Shown here piece by piece: positions 44,061 through 54,904 of a stretch of DNA of 64,000 bases. Origin of the DNA: Siphonodentalium dalli (lineage: Eukaryota; Mollusca; Scaphopoda; Gadilida; Siphonodentaliidae); contig CP136062.1 of the NCBI GenBank assembly GCA_032622095.1, forward strand, positions 132,699,282 through 132,763,281, written 5' to 3'. Made by a program: the position numbers and the translations under genes. The notes under the pieces were generated by a model. That model searched no databases and was not told the DNA's origin. It was given only the letters and a program-made list of their open reading frames with translations. Each line of letters starts with the position of its first letter. Positions within the stretch are counted from its first letter, which is position 1.

Positions 44061-44830
44061 TACTTTAATTTAACATAGACCATGGGGGCTGGGAGGGCTA
44101 CAGCCCTCCCCCAAACATTTTGAAAGCTCAAACTTCAGGCAATTTTCAGGCAATTGGAGATATTTTCGGTCAAATTCGGGCAATTTCAGGCAAATTGAAT
44201 GGTATTTCAGGGGAAATTGGGGCAAATTACAGTATTTTTCAAAGTTCTACCCGATTTTACATATTTATTAAGGTTAATATGAACCTATTTTGTTATATTT
44301 ACGTGTATATACAAGGTATATTCTACAAAAACTGCATTACAGCCATGAGTAAATCTTGTATACAAATTCAGCAAAATGTCTCAACCCCCTCCCCCTTGTT
44401 ACTTAAAGGTTTGTGATTTCTATGTAAAATTAACTCGCCGGTATTGTTCTTCTTTCACCAATAAAATGAACAGCATTGTGCTATGGCCAATTGGCTGAAA
44501 CAATAGTGGAATGAAACTCTTATGAGCTTATCCTGTCATGTTGTGGCAGATTAATATGATTTCACAAGGATTCATGTTCTGTAAATGGTCTGAAGAAATT
44601 GTCTTGTGTTTCCAATTACAAAGCAACACCCGGCTGAATTTCTTATTCAGTATTCTTGTGAGAAAAAAAACCCACTTTCTTATTGACCATGCTAACTCAG
44701 TCAGTTTATAGCTTCAAAAGGGATGCATTTCTATTGAATAACTATATTTTATAGTAGCCTGAGCACTGATCACTCAATTACAAATACTTATGCTATTTGC
44801 TCAACCCTTTCAGTGCCAATAGCCGGGACA
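44061..44830. other. Unique spacer
   Basis: GGCAATTT is repeated about five times at 44135-44230 (GCAATTTTCAGGCAATT, CGGGCAATTTCAGGCAAATT). Otherwise nothing recognisable. Confidence 0.4.
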
Positions 44831-44833
44831 GAG

Positions 44834-44954
44834 GAATAATCGACTCACTGAGAGCTTTCCAATGAATGGCAACAAGCCATATTTCCAACTAAATCCTGAA
44901 AAATTACCCATAATTCTGCTGTGGTTAAGGAGTCGATTATTTAGGGCATTACTG
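44834..44954. mobile_element. Family B MITE, left-deleted copy
   Basis: A residual left AATAATCGACTC is fused directly to the centre (ACTGAGAGCTTTCC). The right arm is complete to GGGCATTACTG-TA. Confidence 0.8.
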
Positions 44955-45530
44955 TAATTGCATATTACAGAAGAGGACACTTTTTAATCCCAACAGTTGT
45001 GAAATTGATATGGCACCCAACATTGTACACTCTTTTAATATTTTGGCGCCTCAGCATATACAAATGTAGATGGTCACTGTTGGCACTCCCCCATTTTTTA
45101 ACAAAAGGTGTTTTTTTTTCAGTTGGTATATCTTCTTTACTTATAATCTCAGTCGTCTGTTGGTTCACCAACAAGACAACTCTATTTATTATCACAGGTA
45201 ATATATAGATTTCTATATCAATCTTGAAGAAAGCATGTAGCTATTTTTCTCAACGAAACCACAATTGACAATTGTAACTGTGAAAATACAGTTTAGTCGA
45301 CTTGGAAAGGGACACATTTTTCCAACATTATTTAACATAGATCACTCAATTACATATCCTTTAATATGCTATTTCCTTAACATCCGGGGTAAAAGAAAAA
45401 AAATCTTAACTTGAAGACAAAAGTCCTCAATGAACTTTTGATGGGACCTGTTAGAGCTAATTGTATGTTACAGAAGAGGCCACTTGGAGATGCCCAGCAG
45501 CTGTGAAATTCATGGCACCCTATGGGGCTA
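44955..45530 (+). repeat. Local direct duplication (~500-bp spacing)
   Basis: 44957-45030 and 45456-45528 share ATTACAGAAGAGG or TGTTACAGAAGAGG, CCCA(A/G)CAG, TGTGAAATT and TGGCACCC. The spacing equals the distance between the two copies of flanking sequence, so a ~500-bp tandem duplication is likely. Confidence 0.6.
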
Positions 45531-46740
45531 ATCATGTTTTCTCGCTCCACAAAAACATTTGCACCTTAACAATTGTAAAAATGTTACAATCCTTCTTTCT
45601 CTTCATAATAGATCGCTTTCATTACTGCGAAAGGTGTAGAAAAATTATTTATTCACATGATTTTTTTTTATCTTTTGAGTTTCGGATATACTTTGATGAG
45701 ATACAATGGTGTCCGTCTGGCACCACATGGTTTCCTTTTGATTGAATATGGAATTATGATATTTGTCGATGAGCTATCAGTAATAATGGATTCAATTTAA
45801 ATTTTTGTGTTATCTTTGATCTGAATCGCGCTATGATTTGAGACAACAGTGTGATAACGCAAGGTTTAAGCAGTGCACACTTCTTTATTCTCTTCAGTTT
45901 ATCAATTTAATGCTTTCATTCTCTAGTTCCCTCGCTAATTTCCTACTCTATAAATGTATTACCATTACATTATTGGCCAGATATGACTTTAATTTTCTGA
46001 TTTGGATTTTGCTCACAATTTCTGCACTATTTATTACCTGCAGGTTACCAAGTCTAAAAGTGAAAAAGATACAAATATTTCTGCACCAATGTCCCAATGA
46101 GAAAATTCCAATTTCAATTTGTTTTATCATCAGTATGCCACTGATAAGAAGAGTAGATCTCATTAAAAAAAATAAAAAAAGCAGTCACTTTATAATTTGT
46201 ATGAAGTTGAAATTAAAAATGTTAGTCATCTGTTGTGATATTTGATTTTACTGATTTCTAGATAAATCACTTTATAATATTTATAAATTAAACTGTTCAA
46301 TTTCTGCTTGGGGTTGACTAGGATAAACATAATATATATTCAGTCATCAATTAATTTTACATATCCAATAGATTGCAGAATGCACTCTTGAAAAATGCAT
46401 GGCCTTGGAGCAAGGTTTTCTCTATTTCTCATGGATCAAGTCAAGAATAAAATAAAAATAATTGAAATTTTATCTTTGACAATCAATATGTTAATGAACA
46501 TAATTGACATTCTCCCACACTAAGTGGGCTAAGATCCATAAATGACTCAGTTTATAAATTTTAATTACTGTGATTAAAACTTTTCTGCCTCACATAACAT
46601 GAAAAGTTAATCTATGTTCAGAATCGATGGCTATAATCGTTGAGAAAAATTAGTCCCTTTTATTCTCTTTTAAGACTCATACTTCGAGGAATCCATGCTA
46701 ATGACTTTATGTATTTTAAAAAGCAAGGACGTTTTCATAA
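45531..46740. other. AT-rich unique stretch
   Basis: A 135-codon frame at 45838-46245 is hydrophobic and low in complexity, opposed by a 71-codon antisense frame. No domain recognised. Likely chance in AT-rich DNA. Confidence 0.35.
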
Positions 46741-46744
46741 ATCA

Positions 46745-47010
46745 AGTGAGCCGTATTGTGTTCTGGGTCAGTTTGGGGACACCGATCTCCATTTGGCCTG
46801 AAATGACCTGCACCCGACTAAGCTCATCAGAATCTCTAACCAATCAGGGTCAGAGGTCATAAAATTAATTACTATTAATTTCACCACAACTGATTAAAAG
46901 ATCAGATTGTTGGTAGCCTGATGTTGACCTGTCGCCTCTTGGTCATCAGCGATAGCTTGTTGAATGGGCGACCCATTGTCTGAGCATGGGAAATTTTGTA
47001 GGTGGCTTTT
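46745..47010. promoter_or_regulatory. Candidate regulatory island with DR1 site
   Basis: GGGTCAGAGGTCA at 46847-46859 is a nuclear-receptor direct repeat with one-base spacer. It is preceded by CCAATCA and followed by AAATTAATTACTATTAATTT. Further half-sites are TGACCTG at 46804 and 46933. Repeat-free, more GC than its surroundings, and no open frame. Function is inferred from motifs alone. Confidence 0.3.
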
Positions 47011-47218
47011 GAATTTAATTTCAACAAGTTTCTTTACAATTGTATTTAAAAGAGGAAGACCTTATGCAAACCTGTTGGGGACAAGCAGTTTGTAATCTGA
47101 TTCTCACTTGTGCTTGGCAGGTTTAATTAGCAGGTCATTCCCATCTATTATTAACCACTCAGATTCTGTTTGCCAAATCTAAAATAATTCTAGGCAATAT
47201 ATTATGATTGCTTTGTTA

Positions 47219-47415
47219 TTATACGCCCATTTTTTATAACGGAACGTATTATGTTATTGGTCCTTTCGTCCATCTCTCCATCTGTCAGGGTGTCCATCCG
47301 TCCGTCCGTCTAGCCATCCGTCTGTTTGCTTTTTTCGTTTTCGGATAATAACTTTAGTAAGTCTGAACTGAATGGAATGAAATTTTGTATGTCAGTTTAC
47401 TAACCCAAAATACAG
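47219..47415 (+). repeat. Family J repeat with CCGT tract
   Basis: TATACGCCCATTTTTTATAA, then TCCATCCGTCCGTCCGTC and a module ending near CAGTTTACTAACCC. A common type of short interspersed repeat in mollusc genomes, from memory. Confidence 0.55.
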
Positions 47416-48130
47416 GTAATTGTCAAAATTGGGTTCCGCACAGCAATTTTCATCAGAGTTATTGCCTTTTCTTGGAATTACCACTGGCATATTTTGCCAT
47501 GCCCCAGCAATGCTCTTGTTCCAGGAAGACATGGCGATTGGTATTACAATAGGAGAGGGGGTAGGGTGGAGGCTGAATATGAGATATATGTTTACCCTTT
47601 GATAACTGAATACTAGATTCCCTTTGATTCTTGTGTTTGTTTGTAGATAAGTTCTGCTTATAAGTTCAAATCATGAAATGCTATGAAGTATTGAACATAT
47701 GAGTATAATTTCTGCGTCGAGAGTCCCTGTATATAGTTTAAGTTACAATACCACCTTGTGTGTTGCCAATTTTGGTATAAAATTTATAAAAAAAATAGCT
47801 CTCTTTAACTTAGAAAGATTATTTGCTATGCTCATTAGAATGTTCCAGTGGAGTTTTTCACACCATTTAAAAAAAATCTGATGTCTGTTGGTAATGAAGT
47901 GTGTGTGTGTGTGTGTGTATGGGTGGGGGGTGATCACAAAGCAGGACAAAATAATTTGGCATGCAAACATTAAGTGAAGTGATGTTCTGTAGTGCAATAC
48001 ATCAGGGAGCAGACTCCAAGTTTGTGATTAATTTCTGCTCATCAGTTGTGGTATGGCTGCCTGCTCTGCTTGGAATAAACCAAATCCATAAGGAGGCAAA
48101 ACACAGTGCCTGGTACCTCATCAAAGTGAC
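47416..48130. other. Unique spacer with (GT)10
   Basis: A GT microsatellite lies at 47899-47918. Frames of 60-84 codons are not convincing. Confidence 0.4.
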
Positions 48131-48660
48131 TCCTGTAATCTAGACAAAATACATTAGCGTTATATACGATACATCACAAAAACGGCAAATTTCTTCCGTT
48201 ACCATAGGCGGACCAATCAGTCCAACCAGGCTGGTGATTAATGTTCATTAGAATCAGGATGAAACAATGTTTGATAAAACATGCAATGTTTTCAATCCCG
48301 TAATATCCCCGGCTAATTATATAATACAGCGTGTAGTTTTTGGTTGTGTCAGAAATTTCCCCGTCCTGCATCACTCGTGGGATTAATCAGTCTAGTAGCA
48401 GTTATGATATATTGACGACTGTATAATAACTGTTTTCTAACAACAATTATATCAGCTTAATTCGGGATGAAAAATCGTCATGTCAAAATATTGAGCATAA
48501 TCAAATCTAATTATGCATGAATTCTTCTGTAATTATAGATAATACTCTAAGATAACGGCGGCCTTGCTGCATGAGATATATTTCATTAATATTGTTTTCT
48601 TTGAGCGCCATTCTTTGGCTATAAATAAAAAGTATTTAATGCTATATTGTATTAGATTCA
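48131..48660. promoter_or_regulatory. Candidate regulatory island
   Basis: Repeat-free with GGTGATTAATG, GGCTAATTATATAA, AAATCTAATTATGCATGA, TCTGTAATTATAG and TTTCATTAATATTG, a density of homeodomain-type cores. Inference only. Confidence 0.2.
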
Positions 48661-50045
48661 AAGACATATTGAGCCCATTCATGTATATTCATCACTGTTG
48701 AGGATGTCATAATATGAACATAGTCGAAATCCTTTGAGATCACATCTTACTTGCATTCAAAGGATAGCAATCATCCATCAAGTTTTTTTTTATGGTGTCC
48801 GCCCTACACGATCTATTATCACATAATTTTCTGCTATCATTTTTTATGCAGTTCTGTGCAAAGTTTGTACTAAAATTGTGCTTATGCAGCAAACCACATT
48901 CAGGCCTTGATCACATGCACATGCTGTCATATGTTTAGCTTTCTGGATATCCATTTTAGCATTATCTGAATTAAGCTTGTATTGAAACCTCACTTGGTTC
49001 TACGATACGTGTCAACACATAGTCATAATCCTATCTTTTTCACAAATTAGTTTTTTAATTTCCACTGGAGTAGACCTTCTCACAATTAACATATTGTTAT
49101 AGCCCATCATTGGTCAAATGTGAAAACAAAACTTATTGTATCATTTTCCAACCTGAAATCATGCCTTCTATACATAAATTGAAAAGTTAGGACTCATAAA
49201 ATTCAGTTTGCAAGGAACAATGTTTACATGTTGTTGAAGCAAATTCTTGTTTTAATCCTCGTTACTGAAACTTGATTTTGACTTTGACGATTTCTCCATG
49301 ACTTCCTTAATGAAGTCTTGCTCATAAGATGTGAAATTGCCTCCAACTTCCGGGAAGCATGATGAGGAGAAGTATTGAGTTTATTACAACCAAGTGTTAT
49401 CTCAGTCAACAGTACTGTAACCCAGAGTGCTAAAGCCCAGTAATGCTAGCCAACAAGCCAAAGAAGAAAGCACAGTCTAATTGAAAATGGTAATTACTAT
49501 TTGCACTTCATGTCACGAGGAAGAATTTTAACCTCCGAGATTTATGAAAAGTCACAGAAAAAGAGTTGTCATTTTTTGAGCACATATTACTTCTGGGCAA
49601 ACATAATCTTTCACTTCTCTTAGTGTGATTGATCTGCGTCCTATTCTGCTTGATTAAAGTTTGCTTCTGACTTAATTAAAAAGTGGGATTGGGGTCTTTA
49701 ATAGAAAGGGAGACCAGGGAGAGGAATTATATGTTTGAGAATAATTAGCGATCGTCAAGACAGTTATTTTTCTCTGTGCATATTGGATGGCATTGATGTT
49801 TCATCTGTCGATACACAGGAGATCGTTGACATCAATCGAAATCTTCATTCTTGACACTAGCCTTCATGTTTTCACGTTTTAATTTCTAGAGCTATATAGT
49901 TTTTCTGTTTTCATGCCCTAATTAGGTCGCGGATACCATCATCAGTGTCTGTACTAGACAGTTAGTTGTAGCTGTTAGTTGAACCCCCACATGGGTGAAA
50001 ATTGGGATCTATTTTCCAAGCTTGATCTAAACTGACGGATATCTC
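48661..50045. other. Unique stretch, no gene seen
   Basis: A 61-codon minus frame at 49224-49409 has no recognisable feature. No repeats recognised. Confidence 0.4.
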
Positions 50046-50049
50046 TAGT

Positions 50050-50800
50050 TGTATATTTCTATTTCTATAACTCATAAACTACACTATCAAACAAAGTTTT
50101 GTCCTACTTTTGTTCTGGCATTGAAGTCCCCTGTGGACCACACGTGATGTTAACCAGGACATAGTTTCTGAAGCCAATAAAAAGCTTTTTCAGCCATATT
50201 TAACATTTCCATAAATGGAGCAGTGGAGCTTCCTGAAATCATGTGCCAATGCATTCTCTTATATATGCGAGTCATCCATATGGAGCCTTGCATATATATA
50301 CGAGATTACATTGGCCTAACAATATTTACCTTGACCTTGTAAGCCAGTGCATTCTCTTATATATGCGAGGCTCCATTTGTGAGACTCGCATATATAAGAG
50401 AATGCACTGGCACAGACTCTATAATGCTGCACCAGCGCAGCTCCAGACATGAAAGGGTTGATACTTGCTTCTGACAGTATAATTATTTTCCACCGACATT
50501 GGAGCTATATCAGCAGTACTTGAGCACCAGTATTAGACCATGCTTTTCTTGATTTCCAAAACTGTCATTTTTTAACTTTTTGAACTATATATGTAGAGTA
50601 CATACATGCATAGCTACTGAAGCTCCCAATGATTTTGTTACAAAAGTTGGGCTGTTTGTATATTTCTATAACTCATAAACCTCTATATCAAACAAGGTTT
50701 CGTTGTACTATTGTTCCTAACATTGAAGTCCCCAGCGGCCCACACTCGATAACCATGGTATTGTTTCCAGACCAAATAAAAAGCTTTCACAGCCACAATG
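50050..50800 (+). repeat. Local direct duplication (~600-bp spacing)
   Basis: 50050-50205 and 50657-50800 share ATATTTCTATAACTCATAAA, ATCAAACAA, ACATTGAAGTCCCC and AATAAAAAGCTTT. A family C MITE sits between them at 50220-50457. Confidence 0.75.
50220..50457. mobile_element. Family C MITE copy
   Basis: GTGCCAATGCATTCTCTTAT blocks in two palindromes joined by AACAATATTTACCTTGACCT. The right end GACATGAAAGGG is followed by TTGA. The left terminal CCCTTTC is not present. Confidence 0.8.
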
Positions 50801-51795
50801 TCGATGTTGATGGCCAATGGCATTTATTAAATGGCATTAATCAGGGGCAGACAATGCCGTATTAATGAACGCCATCTGAGATAACATTAATATCATTGCT
50901 TCTTATGTTTTTCTTCTACCTCTATTGAAAACCAGTATATATCCATTGTGTTTCGTTAATCAATAGTGTGCCTTGCTCGGATTGACATCTTTGCTTTCAT
51001 CTCGCCACTAAATGAATCACATGTGATCGAGATGGGAAAATGCACTTTGGTGAATATGCGACAGATTATTGCAAAGGTTAAGAAAGTTCATAATTATATT
51101 CAACAGTTGTTGTGATGATATTATCACATATTTTGAAAAATGTTAAGTACCATCTGTTGGTTTCTTGATTACAAAGCTGACATTCAGTGACAAGGAAACA
51201 GCAAGGGGTGCCCCCTCCCATATGTGTAAACATATTCACAGTTGGGAATTTCATGACCCAAAGCAGCAGATGTTGGACTATTTAGCCTTGAACAAAATAT
51301 TTGTTTAACATTTAAAATCCAACCAATATAATATTGTAAGGTGTGTTGAATATTTTCTTGCTTTCTGTAAATTATTTTAGACCCGAAGGACACCCAGTTG
51401 GAAATGATCGAACCAAACAAAGTGTTTGGTTTTCCAACAGCTGGGTTCAAATGAAGTTTCCTACAGTTGAGAATTTGGTCTGCATGGTTTGAAGGGGCAA
51501 GCCTGCAAATAGTATGCCATATATGGCCATCATTTTCTCCAGAGGTATTATGCTCATTTCCATTTGGTTCATCAACACTATTGTCGCGTCAATGGAATAA
51601 AACTGTTGTGATATGGCCCAGCAAGTAAAACGATGCTAACGCCCAACCAAGTATCCAAAAACATGGAATTCAAAACATTTTACCCGTTTGACTTTCCGTA
51701 ACGTGGGTGGGTTTCTAAAATGTCGTACCTGCAGTGCTAATTGCACTGCAGTACAAAATTTTAGAAGCCCATCGACGATATATTTATACCCCCAT
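50801..51795. other. Unique stretch
   Basis: 50810-50890 has GCATTAATCAGGGGC and CGTATTAATGAACGCC, repeat-free. GTCGTACCTGCAGTGC and its inverse lie at 51722-51755 as a short palindrome around CACTGCAGT. No gene. Confidence 0.35.
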
Positions 51796-51808
51796 GAATG
51801 ATGTGAAT

Positions 51809-52873
51809 TAGAGATGGGCGGTACTCGGTATTTACCGTGCGGTATCGGTATCGGCGTAATACCGATTTACCGTACCGAATCAAAACTAAAAATACCGATT
51901 TTTCGGTATCGAAATTATTCATGTGTTGCCAACTTGTGTGTCTTAGTATTGAGTAAAGTTTCTCAGTAAACAGTTTTGATTTAGTACTTTAATTAAAATT
52001 AATCTCAGAATTATACAAATCCATCAGACCATCACAAAGAACCCGACTGGTAAAAAGCAGCCACTTGATTAGAACTCAGCTGACCGTGTCGGTGACCTGT
52101 TATCAGTTTGACAGGCCTTGAGCGAGCAAAAGGAATACACACTCACAGATGGTTGACCTAGTTACGGGCCTAACAATCAATGCAGTTGTTAGAATAGATA
52201 CACAGTGTATCAAAGAAGCTGTGATGTAACGTATTGCTACATTGTAACGTCGTCAATGCCACACTGACTGTCACTGTGTAATGCCCAGGCGGTGGCAGTC
52301 CGTATAGCACGTGGCTTTGGCGACTTCAAAGATGCAAGCGGCATTAACAATGTACAGTGAATCATAATATACTTTCACTTTCTAAAAATAGAACAGATCC
52401 ATCATTTGATTAAATTCTAAGATTTATTTAGCGTTGCGGCTATTTATAGGGAGTTGTGAATTGTGATCACTGATTACTATACTCACAATTCTATTCACTC
52501 GCGAAAATGTGACGAAATTGACACGTATAGATATTGTAGCCATGCAATGATGCAATCTCTTATTCTTTTCAAAAGGGATGCGACGGCGTGCTTGTAAATC
52601 ATCAAACAGATGTGTGAATATCACTTAATTGAATAATTCTGTAGGTCATTATGTTGCCTCATTTAGCTGTTGTCACGAATGTAGTAAATCCGTGGGCATA
52701 TATACATGCATATTGTTCTGTTAAAAACTTTAATTACCGCAATTTACCGGGAATCTCTGCTCTGGTTTTGTAATTTAATAGCAATACCGATTACCGTACC
52801 GATACCGCGGTAAATCAACGAAAATTTACCGATACCGATACCGAGCTTGAAATTTCAATACCGCCCATCTCTA
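51809..52873 (+). mobile_element. Family F hAT-like element, intact insertion (1,065 bp)
   Basis: A perfect 8-bp target duplication ATGTGAAT flanks it at 51801-51808 and 52874-52881. Ends TAGAGATGGGCGGTA and TACCGCCCATCTCTA reversed form a 9- to 15-bp inverted repeat. CGGTATCGG-type motifs are repeated near both ends. The 8-bp duplication and TAGAG end are typical of hAT elements. It is non-autonomous: no frame over 70 codons. Confidence 0.9.
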
Positions 52874-52904
52874 ATGTGAATGGTGGTATACTGGATTACA
52901 TAGG

Positions 52905-53185
52905 CCTATGTCTGGTCCTCTGTGTTGTCCATCCATCTGTCCGTCCGTGCAAGGAGTTATCTCAGCCATAGGGTATCGGATCTCAATAAAACTTATCTGA
53001 GGATGTTGGCCATCAGGAGGCCTTTCAGGGAAGTGTCCAAAGATTTCGCCCAGTTTTTCCTATTTATTCATCTGGAAATGTAAATTTTTCGTCCATCCAG
53101 GCAGATATCTCAGCCATAGGTTACCTGATCTTGATGATATTTGGTAAAGGATGTTGGTTATAAGGAGGGCTTTGATGGAAGTGCC
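52905..53185 (+). repeat. Family K repeat (ATATCTCAGCCAT modules)
   Basis: Two ~140-bp modules with CCATC(T)GTCCGTCCGT, TATCTCAGCCATAGG, TC(T)GATCTCAAT or TGATCTTGAT, and GGATGTTGG with AAGGAGG. A further module lies at 53455-53545. Relatives occur at 58.1 and 59.8 kb. Confidence 0.6.
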
Positions 53186-53191
53186 CAATTA

Positions 53192-53392
53192 CACTAATGC
53201 TCTAAATAATCGACTCCTTAACCACAGCAGAATTATGGGTAACTTTTCAGGATTTAGTCGGAAATATGGCTTGTTGCCATTCATCGGAAAGCTCTCAGCG
53301 AGAATGGCAACAAGCCATATTTCCGACTAAATCCTGAAAAGTTACCCATAATTCTGCTGTGGTTAAGGAGTCAATTATTTAGAGCATTACTG
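53192..53392. mobile_element. Family B MITE (201 bp)
   Basis: TA flanks; CACTAATGC left end and GAGCATTACTG right end. The palindrome is slightly shortened at the centre. Confidence 0.9.
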
Positions 53393-53871
53393 TATGATAC
53401 TCGCATTTTCCATTCTACAGTTATCTCTCTTTGTTCATCTGGAAACTTTTAGTTTTTTGTCAATCCATGCAGGCTGATATCTCAACCATGGGTCAACGGA
53501 ACTCAATGATATTGGGTTCTGATTTCCAACACGAAGGACAGATAAAAAAAAAAAAGAACCCGCTGACTGAAAATGGTAACAGTCCAGTGTATGCCCACAC
53601 TTGGCATTATGCCACATGGGGGTAAGCACCGGGCGACAGCCCAGCTCTCATGACATTTGTATGAAGTACTTTACATTAAGTTCACAAGTATTATGATCAT
53701 TTTACTATTTTAGTTGGTTCATCGACATTATATTGCATCTAGCTAGCTGAATTAATCTCTGTGAAATATGATGCAAAGGTTAAAGAGGATATTAGCACAG
53801 CATATTCCTATACATCCCAGAGGGCCAACATTGATGCATGGGTTGTTTTCTTTTGTTCTCATGTATGTAAT

Positions 53872-54340
53872 CAAGCCTGAGTTTAGTGTGTCTGCCATTT
53901 GCAGAATGAGGTCCCCAGAGGGTGAATTTAGTGCTTCTATCCTGCGTAGCAGGCTAGCATTACCAAATTCACCCTTTGGGGACCTCATTCTGCTTAGGCC
54001 TCTTCTTCTCTGAAAAGTTTCTTTATTACCAAATTAACAAACTTCTTCACATAGATTCTATCTCTTTTTTAGTTTAGTTTCTCTGTATCCCCAAATTGGC
54101 AGATGACACTTTGCATAAATGATTGCATAATTGAGGTTCCCAATGGGTGCACATCACAATATTCACCATTTGGGAACTTCAATCTGAGTCTATGTCTCCC
54201 ATAGCAGATGACGCCATGCAGAATGAGGTCCCCAAAGGGTGAATTTGGTGATGCTAGCCCACTGTGTGGGATAGCATCACTAAATTCACCCTCTGGGGAC
54301 CTCATTCTGCAAATGACAGGCACACTAAACTCAGGCTGGA
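53872..54340. mobile_element. Family A hAT-type MITE, full-length with target duplication
   Basis: TATGTAAT occurs at 53864-53871 and 54341-54348. Ends CAAGCCTGAGTTTAGTGTG and CACACTAAACTCAGGCTGG are inverted. Two palindromic heads occupy 53901-53995 and 54218-54310, each from GAATGAGGTCCCCAGAGGG or AAGGG to its complement. Internal blocks are TTCCCAATGGGTGCACATCA and the opposing CCATTTGGGAACTTC. The 62- to 84-codon frames (MRSPEGEF...) are repeat artefacts. Confidence 0.9.
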
Positions 54341-54349
54341 TATGTAATG

Positions 54350-54900
54350 AATCATTCCATCAGTGGTGGAGTTCATTAGCGTCTTCCCTTTGTTAGCAAA
54401 TGTCAATACACCAAATGTTAACCATCAGGGATAGATTGCAAGGTGTGCTTTTTATAGGCCAATCAAAATTACAGAATGATGGTAGATAGATTCCATGTTG
54501 TGCTGATTACCTTGATATCTCCAGGGATGTTTGGTGGGAGATTTTCCCCCCATCAACTTTGGCCAAAAATTTAAGTTGGAAATTTCGTGCCTGACACAAC
54601 ATTAGTTGGAAATTTCAGACCAAAAATACGTTGAATTTGTTTTAATAGTTTGATAATCCAACCAGTAATGGCAGTATTTTATAATAGTGGGAAATTTGTT
54701 GTTTTTTGACCAAATATCTTCCTATTTTCAGATATTTTTTATTTTGGAACTGAAATGGTCATCATTTTGAATTTTCCAATAATAATACTGGTGGGGGGGG
54801 GGGGGGGTGGGGTTAGTGATGTTAGGTTGGAATTTCCAACAATGGGAAAATTTAAGATACCATTTGGAAAATTCCAGCCCAAGGGTGAAGGGTGCAAATG
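54350..54900. other. Spacer with TTGGAAATTTC repeat and poly(G)
   Basis: TTGGAAATTT recurs at 54577, 54605 and in variant form at 54827-54870, related to 12.56-12.64 kb. A G run lies at 54793-54807. No gene. Confidence 0.5.
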
Positions 54901-54904
54901 AGTT

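Noticed and set aside
45838-46245. 135-codon hydrophobic frame
   Set aside because: Low-complexity AT-rich sequence with an opposing frame; no domain.
53872-54340. MRSPEGEF-type peptides recurring in many open frames (11.5, 33.2, 53.9, 54.2, 58.7 kb)
   Set aside because: They are translations of the family A palindromic head, AGAATGAGGTCCCCAGAGGG, not a conserved protein.
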